Origin: Falcatimonas sp. MSJ-15 | GTDB lineage: Bacteria > Bacillota > Clostridia > Lachnospirales > Lachnospiraceae | DNA length: 64,000 nt | Assembly (NCBI RefSeq): GCF_018918265.1 | Contig: NZ_JAHLQC010000002.1 | Coordinates: 124,001 to 188,000 of the forward strand | Direction of reading: 5' to 3' | Shown here: piece by piece, positions 54,881 to 63,832 of the stretch | How the letters are laid out: each line of letters opens with the position of its first letter | Numbering within the stretch: position 1 is the stretch's first letter | Program-made: the position numbers and the translations under genes | Notes under the pieces: generated by a model | Seen by the model: only the letters and a program-made list of their open reading frames with translations | Told to the model about the DNA's origin: nothing | Database searches by the model: none

Positions 54881-57347
54881 TGTCTATCACCTTACTTTCT
54901 GACATTACATATTCATCTATCATTTTTCCATACTCATATACTTGTGTATCTACTGCATCTTCATATAATATCTCTTCTTTGCCTTTTCCATGCATCATAG
55001 CAGCTGTTTTTGCAATTCGCTCAATCTCTAATGGTGTAAAAAATGCAAATGCCATTCTTATCTCAGGGAGCAACTGCATAAAGTCTTCTGCCTGTGTTTT
55101 TTCAAAAAAACTATCTATAATATCTATGAATTCTCTGTCTGCAAATACAATATCTCTTGCTGAGAAAAAAAGTCCTCTGAAAAATGCCGCAACTTTCTTA
55201 TTCTGTTCCCTGGTTCCACTAAGATATCCAAATGCTGCATTTTTAACCACATCAGTATCCACACTTCCTGTTGCATATAATACTCCATATATGCATCCGT
55301 TAAGTCCCGGATTAATATCTGTATCTTTTATCATCTCTTTAAGAACATCAATGAATGTTCCTATATCTGCAATCGGTATATTGTCGGAATCATATTCTCT
55401 TGTAAGATGATATATAAGTTTTACTGTATTCATCAAAAGTTCAAGTTCTTCATCTTTTATTCTTGTATAATCTTTAAGAACCATAAGTATCTTTCTTACT
55501 GTTACTCGTGTAACTTCATCTATATCGCCGACAAAAGAATATAATGATGACATCTGAATTAAGACTTCAAAATATGAAAGTGCTTCTGATAAAGAATAAA
55601 AATCATTATCTTTTATAACAGACTCTTTAAGTCTGTCTGACATAAGCCCTGCATATCTCATAAGCCCCATCTCAAATACATGTGTATATAAAATAGCAGT
55701 CTCTTTTGCATTAAGATTCTTCTTAAGTTCATTCTCTGCCATAAGACCGGCTGCCTCTTCAATAGTCTGTCCATATACTGATACATCTGTAAGTGCTGCA
55801 TGAACACTTCCACTCCATTTATATCTCCATGTCTCTCTTACAAGATTCTTATCTGTTCTTTTTTGAAGATTTGGTCCTTTTGTCATAACTGCAAATGGCA
55901 CTTTCAGATAACTTAGTCTATGAAAGAACCTGCTTATCTCTCTATGACTATCTTTTGCATAGAATGAAAGTACTTTTTCTTTTTCTATTGTAGATGTTAT
56001 ATCTATTTTATATTTTTTGCATAATTCATTGAAATTCTCTACAATTGGTGCAATTCCGGCTCTATCACCAAGCTTTCCTATTCTCTTTCCTGTAAGTTCA
56101 CTCTTAAGTATCTCAAGCGGCTTCATTCCCCATGTTGTAACTTCACCTTTTACATAGCACGACAAAATAGCATCATATATCTCATACGAACCTGGTGCTG
56201 CCTTACCTCTTAATCTTGCAAGACCTGTTGCCATTGTATAAGCTGATATCTCATCACTTGTTGATAATCCACCATCTTCTTTTCTTATTTTTCTTGCTAT
56301 ATTCACTATATATGAAAGAGCACTGTTATAATAACTGCTACATTCAGCATTATCACCTTCGTCTATCAGCTGCAATTCTTCTGTCTTATCTGCATTTTCA
56401 GTATCTGTGTCATTCTCATTAAGACTAATCTGTCTCCATATATCTTCGTAATATCCCGGATATGGCATTCCACTTGCATAACCATTAAGCGATGCTAATG
56501 CTTCTTCTGTATATGCTATAATATATACTGCCTGATTATCATTGCTTATTCTATGTCTCATAATATCATCATATTCTTTTTTGGCAGCTGTATATCCTCT
56601 TGTAATTCTGTCATATAATGCTACTGTATGCATTCCACCTGTTACTACCATAATCTTTGATGAAGGGTTATTAACAGCTTCATTAAGTATGTTATATGCC
56701 ATACATATCTCTCTTGCTATATCACCATCTTTAATAAGCGTCTCATATAAAGTATGCTCTCTTGCTATCTTACAATACTCATATAACTTTTCAAACCATT
56801 CCTCATCGCTCCTAATAAGTCCATTAATCTCATAATATTTTTCCCAGAATTCATCAAAATTACGAGTTCCTGCTTTCTCACAAAGTCTTACTATATATTC
56901 ATTATTACTAAGCAGATAATCATCATTATAATTATTCTTGTCATCGTCCTTAAGAAGCCCCATTCCATCATGTTGATTATTAATAATATCTGCATATGTC
57001 AGATCTATAAAATTCACTTTTGCACAAAGTCTGTATGCTTCTGTGATTGCGACATATTCCGGTGAATAGTCTGTAAAAGGATAATAACACTTATATTGAT
57101 TCTTCTTATCTGATATTATTCCTTTTTTATCATTATAAGAATAATATATTGCAAATGGTGGTTTGGTTGTCTCATCTGCGATTATATCTATAAGCTCATT
57201 AGCATTCTCTGGTCCTTCTATCAGTATAATATCCGGCTTTTCTCTCCTAATCATATTCCTAAGATGCAATGAACATGCCGGTGAATGATGTCTTACCGGA
57301 ATAAGTACTATCTCAGCCATTTCGCTGCTTTGTAATATTCGCTCCAT
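54870..57347 (-). CDS. DUF5682 protein (YehM-like)
   Basis: An 825-residue soluble protein. The N-terminus has the family block VLIPVRHHSPACSLHLRNMI then IILIEGPENANELIDII, and IMVVTGGMHTVALYD near 230. This first part resembles erythromycin-esterase/ChaN/TraB-like hydrolase folds, where His and Glu are catalytic, but enzyme activity is not shown. The remainder is helical, with YAMATGLARLRGKAAPGSYE-like and VLKDYTRIKDEELELLMNTV segments. It overlaps MoxR by 40 bp and VWA by 11 bp, so all three are coupled. The first ATG (57347) follows AAGGTGG closely. A second ATG nine codons later is the alternative start. Confidence 0.88.
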   Translation of the reverse strand: MERILQSSEMAEIVLIPVRHHSPACSLHLRNMIRREKPDIILIEGPENANELIDIIADETTKPPFAIYYSYNDKKGIISDKKNQYKCYYPFTDYSPEYVAITEAYRLCAKVNFIDLTYADIINNQHDGMGLLKDDDKNNYNDDYLLSNNEYIVRLCEKAGTRNFDEFWEKYYEINGLIRSDEEWFEKLYEYCKIAREHTLYETLIKDGDIAREICMAYNILNEAVNNPSSKIMVVTGGMHTVALYDRITRGYTAAKKEYDDIMRHRISNDNQAVYIIAYTEEALASLNGYASGMPYPGYYEDIWRQISLNENDTDTENADKTEELQLIDEGDNAECSSYYNSALSYIVNIARKIRKEDGGLSTSDEISAYTMATGLARLRGKAAPGSYEIYDAILSCYVKGEVTTWGMKPLEILKSELTGKRIGKLGDRAGIAPIVENFNELCKKYKIDITSTIEKEKVLSFYAKDSHREISRFFHRLSYLKVPFAVMTKGPNLQKRTDKNLVRETWRYKWSGSVHAALTDVSVYGQTIEEAAGLMAENELKKNLNAKETAILYTHVFEMGLMRYAGLMSDRLKESVIKDNDFYSLSEALSYFEVLIQMSSLYSFVGDIDEVTRVTVRKILMVLKDYTRIKDEELELLMNTVKLIYHLTREYDSDNIPIADIGTFIDVLKEMIKDTDINPGLNGCIYGVLYATGSVDTDVVKNAAFGYLSGTREQNKKVAAFFRGLFFSARDIVFADREFIDIIDSFFEKTQAEDFMQLLPEIRMAFAFFTPLEIERIAKTAAMMHGKGKEEILYEDAVDTQVYEYGKMIDEYVMSESKVIDSDR

Positions 57348-58435
57348 AATCCACCTTCTTTTTCGCTCTTATCTCTTATTACTGTATTAAAATAATCTCT
57401 TATCTTGCCAAGTTCATCCTTACTGTCTTTAGTTACTGCACCTACAAGATTCTGAACTAGACTATCCATTGTAATAACTCCATCACCATAATAGTATCCT
57501 GATATCATTGACTGATAGTATACCGAAACTGCTTCCGCAGTACTCATAACAACATTTTCCAATCTGTCTATTCTGTGTCCCATTGATGATATACCTTCTC
57601 TTAACTCATGGTATGTAGATGCTAATATCTCTGCTACATTCTCATCTACTTCCATATCCATTCCACTCTCTAATGCAAGCTGTTTTACTTCATTAATTAT
57701 GATACTCTTCTCAAGCGATACTCTATTAACAGGCATTACTGTCTCAAAATTAAAACGTCTCTTTAGCGCACTACTCATCTCATTAACGCCTTTATCTCTG
57801 GTATTAGCTGTTCCTATTATATTAAATCCTGGTTTTGCAAAGATTACTCCATCATCTAATAATTCCGGAATATTAAGAATCTTATCACTTAGAATACTTA
57901 TAAGACTGTCTTGTATCTCTGCCGGAGTTCGTGTTATCTCCTCAAATCTTGTTATTATTCCTTTCTCCATTCCTGTATAGAGCGGTGATGGTACAAGTGC
58001 TTTCTTTGATGGTCCTTCAGCCAATAAAAGTGCATAATTCCATGAATATTTAATCATGTCTTCTGTTGTACCTGCTGTTCCCTGTATAGTATTAGTACTC
58101 ACGCCACTTATTGCTGCTGATAAAAGTTCCGAAAGCATAGTCTTTGCTGTTCCCGGTTCACCAACAAGCATTAATCCTCTGTTGCCTGCTAATGTTATTA
58201 TACATCTCTCTACAAGCTGGTCATTGCCATAATATTTCTTAGATATGCTATACTTATTACCCTCATATTCAATTGGTTTTTCACTGCCAAGTATGAATGT
58301 TCTTACTGCTTTTGGTGATAACACCCAATTCTCTGGTTTTTTACCGGTATCTGTCGCTTTTAGAATGTCAAGTTCCTCCTTATAACGCACTTCAACCGGT
58401 GGTTTTAACTGTTTTATTTCTTTTTTCTTATTCAT
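57308..58435 (-). CDS. MoxR-type AAA+ ATPase (YehL subfamily)
   Basis: 375 residues, like E. coli YehL. Walker A is LVGEPGTAKTMLSE near residue 90, Walker B is GIITRFEEITRTP near 165, sensor 1 is IIGTANTRDKGVN, and the arginine finger region is SSALKRRFNFETVMPV. The N-terminal segment before the AAA domain is about 60 residues. MoxR ATPases form hexamers that remodel or activate other proteins together with VWA partners. It is the first gene of the six-gene operon. GGGAG stands upstream of the ATG. Confidence 0.93.
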   Translation of the reverse strand: MNKKKEIKQLKPPVEVRYKEELDILKATDTGKKPENWVLSPKAVRTFILGSEKPIEYEGNKYSISKKYYGNDQLVERCIITLAGNRGLMLVGEPGTAKTMLSELLSAAISGVSTNTIQGTAGTTEDMIKYSWNYALLLAEGPSKKALVPSPLYTGMEKGIITRFEEITRTPAEIQDSLISILSDKILNIPELLDDGVIFAKPGFNIIGTANTRDKGVNEMSSALKRRFNFETVMPVNRVSLEKSIIINEVKQLALESGMDMEVDENVAEILASTYHELREGISSMGHRIDRLENVVMSTAEAVSVYYQSMISGYYYGDGVITMDSLVQNLVGAVTKDSKDELGKIRDYFNTVIRDKSEKEGGLWSEYYKAAKWLR

Positions 58436-58610
58436 TTGTACTCCCTTATTAGATATTTATTTTTCTATTAATTCCTGACTACGATTATAACATATATAAA
58501 AATTTATACTAGACTTTTTTCATATATTATATTTTTAATATTGTATTCTATGAATTCTATGATGTATAATCTTGTATTATACATTCAAACACATTAAGGA
58601 GTGATATTTT

Positions 58611-58646
58611 ATGACTGAACAAGAAAAAATGCGAAAACTATTCTAA
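58611..58646 (+). CDS. possible 11-codon ORF ahead of a terminator
   Basis: AAGGAG stands 9 nt before an ATG at 58611, opening MTEQEKMRKLF and a TAA. A TATAAT-like box lies upstream at about 58566. The coding DNA forms the left arm of the hairpin at 58625-58665. It could be a leader peptide without a downstream gene or a tiny transcript of its own. The rest of the 58436-58772 gap holds nothing else. Confidence 0.3.
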   Translation: MTEQEKMRKLF

Positions 58647-58665
58647 TTACAGTTTTCGCATTTTT
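58625..58665. terminator. bidirectional terminator between the MoxR and HAAS operons
   Basis: A perfect 15-bp stem (58625-58639 and 58651-58665) with an 11-nt loop and A/T-rich ends works in both directions. On the minus strand it lies 108 bp past the DUF4097 gene stop and ends in a T-run. Confidence 0.8.
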
Positions 58666-58772
58666 CTATTCATATATTTATTTTATAATTATGCCAACAT
58701 CATTTTATCAGACTATAATCCAACTTGGTTTATATATTGTATTATTATCCTACTCTAACTTTAGTTACATTA

Positions 58773-59837
58773 TTAATAATTCACTTTTACACAACCAACA
58801 GAACTTATAACTTTAATCTGCTTATCAGCTGAACCTGTCTTAGTATATTTTTCTTCATATTCATCATTATTAATACTAATATCTCCAACATCTGTTGTTA
58901 TGTCAAAGCTATAATCACTAAGATTCTCTGTTGTTGTTATCTGCGTATCACCTGTATCAACCTGTGCCTGTATGTTGTCAAACTTCGTATCTGTTAATGT
59001 AACATCACCTACTGAAGCTTCTATATCACATGTCTTAATATCTGAACCATTAACTATTACATCACCTACCGAAACAGTAAGTATAATATTCTGTGCAAGT
59101 GTATTATCAATCTGTACATCACCAACATCTGAATTGATATTAATACTACCAAGTTCTGTATCAGCCGGTACTGTTATATAGCATACATTTTTCGTATTAT
59201 AAGGAATATTATTAACATCTTGTAATGATTTTAATATAAGTATATTATCCTTAATCTCAAGTTCAGGCTTTACTCTCTCATCACACTCTATCTTAACCTC
59301 ATACTTATCACCAGACTGTATATATACATCAATCACATTTACCTTAACTTCAATATTAGTAAATCTCTCAACTTCTTCATTATCTGTATATATATTACTA
59401 CTTGTGTCTGAATTCTTCTTATTCTCGTCTGCTGCTATATTGCTCTTATTCTCTACAGCTTCGCCGCTTTTTGAACTTGTTAGCGTATTTACTACTACCA
59501 GGGCAGCTATTATTATAACCAATGTTGCTGCAACTATGCTTATCGTTCTAAGTAGTATATTATTATGATTCCTGCTTCCACTCTTAGCATTGTTAGAATT
59601 ATAATTCTTATCTTCATCTATTATTCCATCAAGTCCAAGTATATCTGATAATTCTGACAGATTACCAAATTCTGATATAACAATTCCTACAGCCTCGTTC
59701 TCTGTCTTACCTTCGTCAATCAGTTCAGTATATTTGTCTTCCATCATCTGTGCAAGTTCTATTCTTGCTCTTCTTACTTCAGGTGTATCCGGAAATGTCT
59801 TAAACATATTATCAAGATACTCATTAATCACATTCAT
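58773..59837 (-). CDS. HAAS-DUF4097 membrane protein
   Basis: 354 residues. The N-terminal HAAS helical domain (about 1-70) reads [21 protein letters not shown] and [20 protein letters not shown]. One membrane helix covers about 97-119 ([21 protein letters not shown]). The outer part (about 150-354) is a DUF4097 beta-helix with repeated short strands such as [41 protein letters not shown] and [14 protein letters not shown]. Such proteins are membrane sensors paired with PadR regulators. It starts 4 bp after the PadR gene. The signal sensed is unknown. Confidence 0.88.
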   Translation of the reverse strand: MNVINEYLDNMFKTFPDTPEVRRARIELAQMMEDKYTELIDEGKTENEAVGIVISEFGNLSELSDILGLDGIIDEDKNYNSNNAKSGSRNHNNILLRTISIVAATLVIIIAALVVVNTLTSSKSGEAVENKSNIAADENKKNSDTSSNIYTDNEEVERFTNIEVKVNVIDVYIQSGDKYEVKIECDERVKPELEIKDNILILKSLQDVNNIPYNTKNVCYITVPADTELGSININSDVGDVQIDNTLAQNIILTVSVGDVIVNGSDIKTCDIEASVGDVTLTDTKFDNIQAQVDTGDTQITTTENLSDYSFDITTDVGDISINNDEYEEKYTKTGSADKQIKVISSVGCVKVNY

Positions 59838-59841
59838 ACCA

Positions 59842-60171
59842 TTACCCCCTTATAAATCTGCTTACAACTTCACGTGTAAGATTCCATTCCTCACATTTAT
59901 AATCATAATATTGACGTCCCATATCTGTTATCTGATAATAAGTACGTCTCTTGCCTGTACTATTATCACTACTTGAAAAAGATGTTACATATCCATTCTT
60001 CTCTAATCTTGTAAATGCAGAATATAATGTAGTCTCCTTAATTATATATTTGTCATCTGACAATTCTTTTATCTTCTTTGATATCTCATATCCATACGAT
60101 GGATTATCAAGAAGCAGATACAAAATGATTGTATCATTATAACCTCTTATTACATCACTGCTTATATTCAA
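59842..60171 (-). CDS. PadR-family transcriptional regulator
   Basis: Winged-helix repressor of 109 residues. I choose the TTG at 60171 as start, giving [20 protein letters not shown], the common PadR N-terminus, with GGTGAG about 4 nt before it. A TTG five codons earlier covers that binding site and is less likely. The winged helix shows [33 protein letters not shown] and [17 protein letters not shown]. It is co-transcribed with the HAAS protein gene 4 bp downstream, and probably represses its own promoter through the dyad at 60214-60248. Confidence 0.92.
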   Translation of the reverse strand: MNISSDVIRGYNDTIILYLLLDNPSYGYEISKKIKELSDDKYIIKETTLYSAFTRLEKNGYVTSFSSSDNSTGKRRTYYQITDMGRQYYDYKCEEWNLTREVVSRFIRG

Positions 60172-60213
60172 TATTCTCACCGCCAATTCTAAAATATTAT
60201 AATTACACAGTTT

Positions 60214-60248
60214 TTACTACGTCCGTCATACTATGTCTGTCGTAGTAA
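60214..60248. promoter_or_regulatory. candidate PadR operator
   Basis: TTACTACG (60214-60221) and CGTAGTAA (60241-60248) form an 8-bp dyad with a 19-bp centre containing CATACTATG. It begins at the -10 box and covers the start region, a position suited to autorepression. Confidence 0.5.
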
Positions 60249-60276
60249 TCGTAACACTTATTTTCTATTACGTCAA
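60248..60276 (-). promoter_or_regulatory. promoter of the PadR-HAAS operon
   Basis: TTGACG (60271-60276), a 17-bp spacer and TACGAT (60248-60253) on the minus strand, about 75 bp upstream of the PadR start codon. Confidence 0.6.
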
Positions 60277-60290
60277 GTATATTTGCAAAA

Positions 60291-60318
60291 AAAGCAGCAG
60301 AATTATTCCTGCTGCTTT
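60291..60318 (-). terminator. terminator of the second ABC operon
   Basis: A 10-bp stem AAAGCAGCAG/CTGCTGCTTT (60291-60300 and 60309-60318) is followed on the minus strand by TTTT. It lies 28 bp past the ATPase gene stop. Confidence 0.85.
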
Positions 60319-60345
60319 ATATCTTATATTAAACTTATGTAAAAA

Positions 60346-60978
60346 TTAATCTAAAATTCTTCCATTATCAATCGTCTTCATCTCATCGCAACATCTCTCT
60401 AAGTCTTCTGGTATATGACTTGCTATAATAATAGTCGCACCACGCTTTTTTTCATCATCAATGATCTTATAAAATTTTTCAACCGACTCCTTATCAAGTG
60501 CATTAGTTGGTTCATCTAACAACAACAAATCTGGTTTTTCCATTATTGCCTGTGCTATTGACAATTTTTTTCTCATTCCGAGAGAAAATTTTTTGACATC
60601 CATTTTATTTTTCCAATCGAGTCCAACTCTTGAAAGTGTTTCCTTTATCTCTTCATCCCCAATTTTATTATTAATCTTTGCTATAATCTTCAATGTATCA
60701 AATGCATTGTAATTAGGCCAAAAATCTGTATTTTCAATTACAACTCCAATATTATCAGGGAATGGATTCTTATTAGTTAATTCTTTTCCATACACCAATA
60801 TCTGTCCCTGTGTTGGTTTTATCAAACCACATATTGCTCTTAGAAGCATTGTCTTTCCAGATGCATTCCTTCCTACAAGACCAACAACCTGGTTTTTTTG
60901 AATTTCCATATTTATATCATCAAGAACCACATTTCCTTTGATTATCTTCTGATAATTTGTCATTTCTACAACTTTCAT
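60346..60978 (-). CDS. ABC transporter ATP-binding protein
   Basis: A 210-residue ATPase with Walker A GLVGRNASGKTMLL near residue 34, signature FSLGMRKKLSIAQ, Walker B LLLLDEPTNAL and switch His IASHIPED. It is a close relative of the ATPase at 36167, down to the QNQVVGLVGRN-like and TMLLRAICGLIKPTQG segments. It is the last gene of an operon of small membrane proteins starting near 63258 and should power the permeases there. Confidence 0.93.
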   Translation of the reverse strand: MKVVEMTNYQKIIKGNVVLDDINMEIQKNQVVGLVGRNASGKTMLLRAICGLIKPTQGQILVYGKELTNKNPFPDNIGVVIENTDFWPNYNAFDTLKIIAKINNKIGDEEIKETLSRVGLDWKNKMDVKKFSLGMRKKLSIAQAIMEKPDLLLLDEPTNALDKESVEKFYKIIDDEKKRGATIIIASHIPEDLERCCDEMKTIDNGRILD

Positions 60979-60993
60979 TATTCATCACTCCTA

Positions 60994-61698
60994 TTAAATA
61001 TAATCCATTTTTTTAACTTTTTTATATGCAATACATTCAACAAGTACTAATACCACGCACTCCGAAACAACATTTACATATGATAATTCAGTTCCTGCAA
61101 TATCCATTCCCGCAATAAAAGGTATCTCTCCTCTACTTACTCTATTCATAATTAGTAACAGCATTAATATAATTGCACATATTATATTACCTTTTTTTAC
61201 TCCAACAAATAGCACCGCTATATTATCCAGGATTACCAGACTCATTGCAAACGGTATATACATTAGTAAAACTCTAACCAATATTTTCATATCTTCTATG
61301 TTAAGCATCTTCATTTGAGTTTTTATAAGCATGCATATTCCAGTAACGACACCACATATAACTATATTTAAGAATAATGCACCAATCACTCTAATATTAC
61401 TTTCAATAAAACTTCTTAATATACCTTTTTTCATCAGCATAATAGTATTTTTGGTTGAATATATATATTCGAATATGTCACTCAAATTTATCAACAACAC
61501 TACCATCATAGTCACATATATCAAATCAATAATCACCAAAGATTCTCCAGCATCACTTGTATATGAAAAAAAACGCTCTGCAACAGCTCTCGCAAACGAA
61601 CACTTTTCTATATTCATAATTCTGCCTACCATAACATTTCCAAAAACAGTCAGTAAAAATGTTATTACTGACATTAACTTTATTTTCTTTTCAAACAT
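60994..61698 (-). CDS. membrane protein of the second ABC operon
   Basis: About 234 residues with six hydrophobic segments (KLMSVITFLLTVFGNVMVG, LVIIDLIYVTMMVVLLINL, IRVIGALFLNIVICGVVTGI, YIPFAMSLVILDNIAVLFV, IICAIILMLLLIM, VNVVSECVVLVLVECIAY). I set the start at the ATG at 61698 (MFEKKIKLM) because AAAGGCG stands about 6 nt before it. The frame opens six codons earlier. It has no catalytic motif and is probably one of the ABC-2 channel subunits. Confidence 0.7.
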   Translation of the reverse strand: MFEKKIKLMSVITFLLTVFGNVMVGRIMNIEKCSFARAVAERFFSYTSDAGESLVIIDLIYVTMMVVLLINLSDIFEYIYSTKNTIMLMKKGILRSFIESNIRVIGALFLNIVICGVVTGICMLIKTQMKMLNIEDMKILVRVLLMYIPFAMSLVILDNIAVLFVGVKKGNIICAIILMLLLIMNRVSRGEIPFIAGMDIAGTELSYVNVVSECVVLVLVECIAYKKVKKMDYI

Positions 61699-61806
61699 TT
61701 TTTCGCCTTTCATCAAACATAATCAACTCTGCTTTCTGCTGAAAAAAACATATATAATACTATCATCATTAGCAGTACCGTATACACGCAGTCTCCATCA
61801 CCTCTA

Positions 61807-62421
61807 TTATACAAACTTCTTCAACGCATCTTTTTTTATGTTAAGTTGAACCATTACAAATATCAAGGCACTTATAAGTGTAACTATCAGTAGATACATC
61901 GTATCTTTAGCAAAATCACTTCCCAAGTGCAGTCTATAAATACTCGTTTGTATTTCCAATGTAGTACCAATATTTTTCAATACTGCAAAATAAAATACAT
62001 CTATTATCAATGTCAACATATACTTGTCAGTACATTCATATACGCATTCCAATAAAAAAGAATCATACACATATAGTAACCATGAAAGCAAAAAAATTTC
62101 TTTACAAGGTCTTTCACTTTGTGTTATAAAAGAATAACTGGTAACTATTAGTGAAAAAAAGAAAGCTGAAATTACGTTCGTTTCGCAAAAATACTTTATT
62201 TTTTTTATCTTTTTCATTCTCAATATCATATAGTCAGATATGTGATATTTATCATATTCTAAAACAGCATATATTGGTATCCATACATAGCTAAAAATAA
62301 TATCGTCTCTTATTGTAGATGAGTCTATTTTTTGTATAACTATCAATATAGCAACCAATACCAGACAGACTGTCAATCGTTTTTTATTTATATTGGCAAT
62401 ATATATTTGCATACACTCCAT
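61807..62421 (-). CDS. small polytopic membrane protein of the second ABC operon
   Basis: 204 residues with about six membrane segments, for example RLTVCLVLVAILIVIQ, ISAFFFSLIVTSYSFI, IFLLSWLLYVYDSFLLECVY and MYLLIVTLISALIFVMVQL. I do not recognise the family. It lies 3 bp after the first permease gene of the operon, so it is co-translated with it, and 108 bp before the next gene. It is probably an accessory ABC-2 subunit. Confidence 0.65.
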   Translation of the reverse strand: MECMQIYIANINKKRLTVCLVLVAILIVIQKIDSSTIRDDIIFSYVWIPIYAVLEYDKYHISDYMILRMKKIKKIKYFCETNVISAFFFSLIVTSYSFITQSERPCKEIFLLSWLLYVYDSFLLECVYECTDKYMLTLIIDVFYFAVLKNIGTTLEIQTSIYRLHLGSDFAKDTMYLLIVTLISALIFVMVQLNIKKDALKKFV

Positions 62422-62424
62422 AAA

Positions 62425-63258
62425 TCAAACCAAATCCTTCTCCATATTATTTTTAACAACCAATAATACAATTATAGATACTATTTTCAACAAAATATCT
62501 ATCCAAAATGCCTTATCATCCGGATTAACTAATCCATTAATATAAAATGCCATATTTCGTACTATTGTCGATAATATAACTCCAAATATTAACAATGATG
62601 TAATCATTGATACTACAAATGTCAACACATATGGTATTATTTTTATCTTTCGAAAAAAGAATGACAGTGCTGATGCTTGAGTCACAGTTAAAGAATAATA
62701 ACATATTATTCTAAAACTATATTTTATCAAAATCCTTAAATCATCAAAAGTCACTTTATCTATTGCTATTTTATAATTTTTTACTAAATACCAATTAGTA
62801 AATTGTGAAAATATATACTGACTTCCCAACATAATCATGATAAAGATCACACCTGATACAAAGGTTATTAATACTTTTGAAAAATAATACTTCGTCATAC
62901 TGTCTCTCGATATGAGCATCCACTTCATACCCTTTGTTTCATCAGATGTATAATAATCTACAGCTGTGATAAAAGCTAAAGATATAGGCAATAACATATC
63001 ACCAAAAAGCTGCCCAAAGCTATTAATAACCACCGAAACATCTGGTGAAACTGGAATTACACTGTGATATCCCATCCAAAAATACAGTGAAGAAATAGTA
63101 CCAGTAATTAATCCATCTACTCTTGCAGACATCGCTTGCAATTTTAAAAATCCATATCCTGCTGCTATTGTATAAACTAGTGCCAAAATCATAGCCACTA
63201 CCATACTTACCAACAAATTTTTTCTATTTGTAAAGCGAGCCCAATCACTTCTTATCAT
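62425..63258 (-). CDS. ABC-2 type permease, first gene of the second operon
   Basis: About 277 residues with six membrane segments (NLLVSMVVAMILALVYTIAA, FGDMLLPISLAFITAVDYYT, VLITFVSGVIFIMIMLGSQY, IICYYSLTVTQASALSFFF, YVLTFVVSMITSLLIFGVIL, ILLKIVSIIVLLVVK). DYYTSDETKGMKWMLISRD after the second pair is the cytoplasmic loop seen in ABC-2 exporters. I choose the ATG at 63258 (MIRSDWARFTNRK), with GGAGAGG upstream. A GTG three codons earlier is possible. Confidence 0.75.
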   Translation of the reverse strand: MIRSDWARFTNRKNLLVSMVVAMILALVYTIAAGYGFLKLQAMSARVDGLITGTISSLYFWMGYHSVIPVSPDVSVVINSFGQLFGDMLLPISLAFITAVDYYTSDETKGMKWMLISRDSMTKYYFSKVLITFVSGVIFIMIMLGSQYIFSQFTNWYLVKNYKIAIDKVTFDDLRILIKYSFRIICYYSLTVTQASALSFFFRKIKIIPYVLTFVVSMITSLLIFGVILSTIVRNMAFYINGLVNPDDKAFWIDILLKIVSIIVLLVVKNNMEKDLV

Positions 63259-63364
63259 ACATATCACCTCTCCTTTGTAATGTTTTAACGTGATACATAC
63301 ATATTATCTTACTTTTCCATTATTTTCAACAATCGAGTTATCGGAAAAATCATTCAATTTTCGT

Positions 63365-63772
63365 TCAATTAACACAATTTTCGTCATAGATAAGTCTGTT
63401 AAGTTCATCAAAATCAAATCTGACATATCCAATTACAATTCTGTTATAAATATACTTTTCATTCTCTATAACATTATTACATTCTTCTTTTAGATTTTTT
63501 ATTTTTCTTTTTTTATTCATATATTGCATTAATATAGCACTTCCAATCAATATAATCACCAATGCAAGTATCCCTATAATCCACCACCACTGAGATGGCT
63601 CATCCGGTTGTTCCTGCTGTGCACTATCAGATTCTCCTGTAAGTTCAAACTGTTCTGCAGCTGCTCCTGTTCTTTACAGATAAAATCGTAAAAAACCACT
63701 ATCGTTATCTGTTGTAACCGTCTCTGATGCTTTAACATTCTCTGTGCATACAAAATTGAAAGATGTATTATT
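63365..63772 (-). pseudogene. decayed C-terminal part of a membrane-anchored protein
   Basis: The minus-strand frame from 63772 reads TSFNFVCTENVKASETVTTD then a stop TAA at 63674-63676, and continues in the same frame for about 100 codons: an acidic linker (GESDSAQQEQPDEPSQ), a membrane helix starting WWWIIGILALVIILIGSAIL, and a basic then acidic tail ending YDENCVN. No ATG, GTG or supported TTG start lies between the stop and the helix. A TTG at 63562 falls inside the helix and would leave it cut. This looks like a type I membrane protein that has lost its outer domain. It lies 107 bp upstream of the second ABC operon. The family is not recognised. Confidence 0.5.
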
Positions 63773-63832
63773 TTATCACATATTTTAATTTCTACGCATA
63801 TTTTATATAAACAATAATAAGAAGGTGTTATT

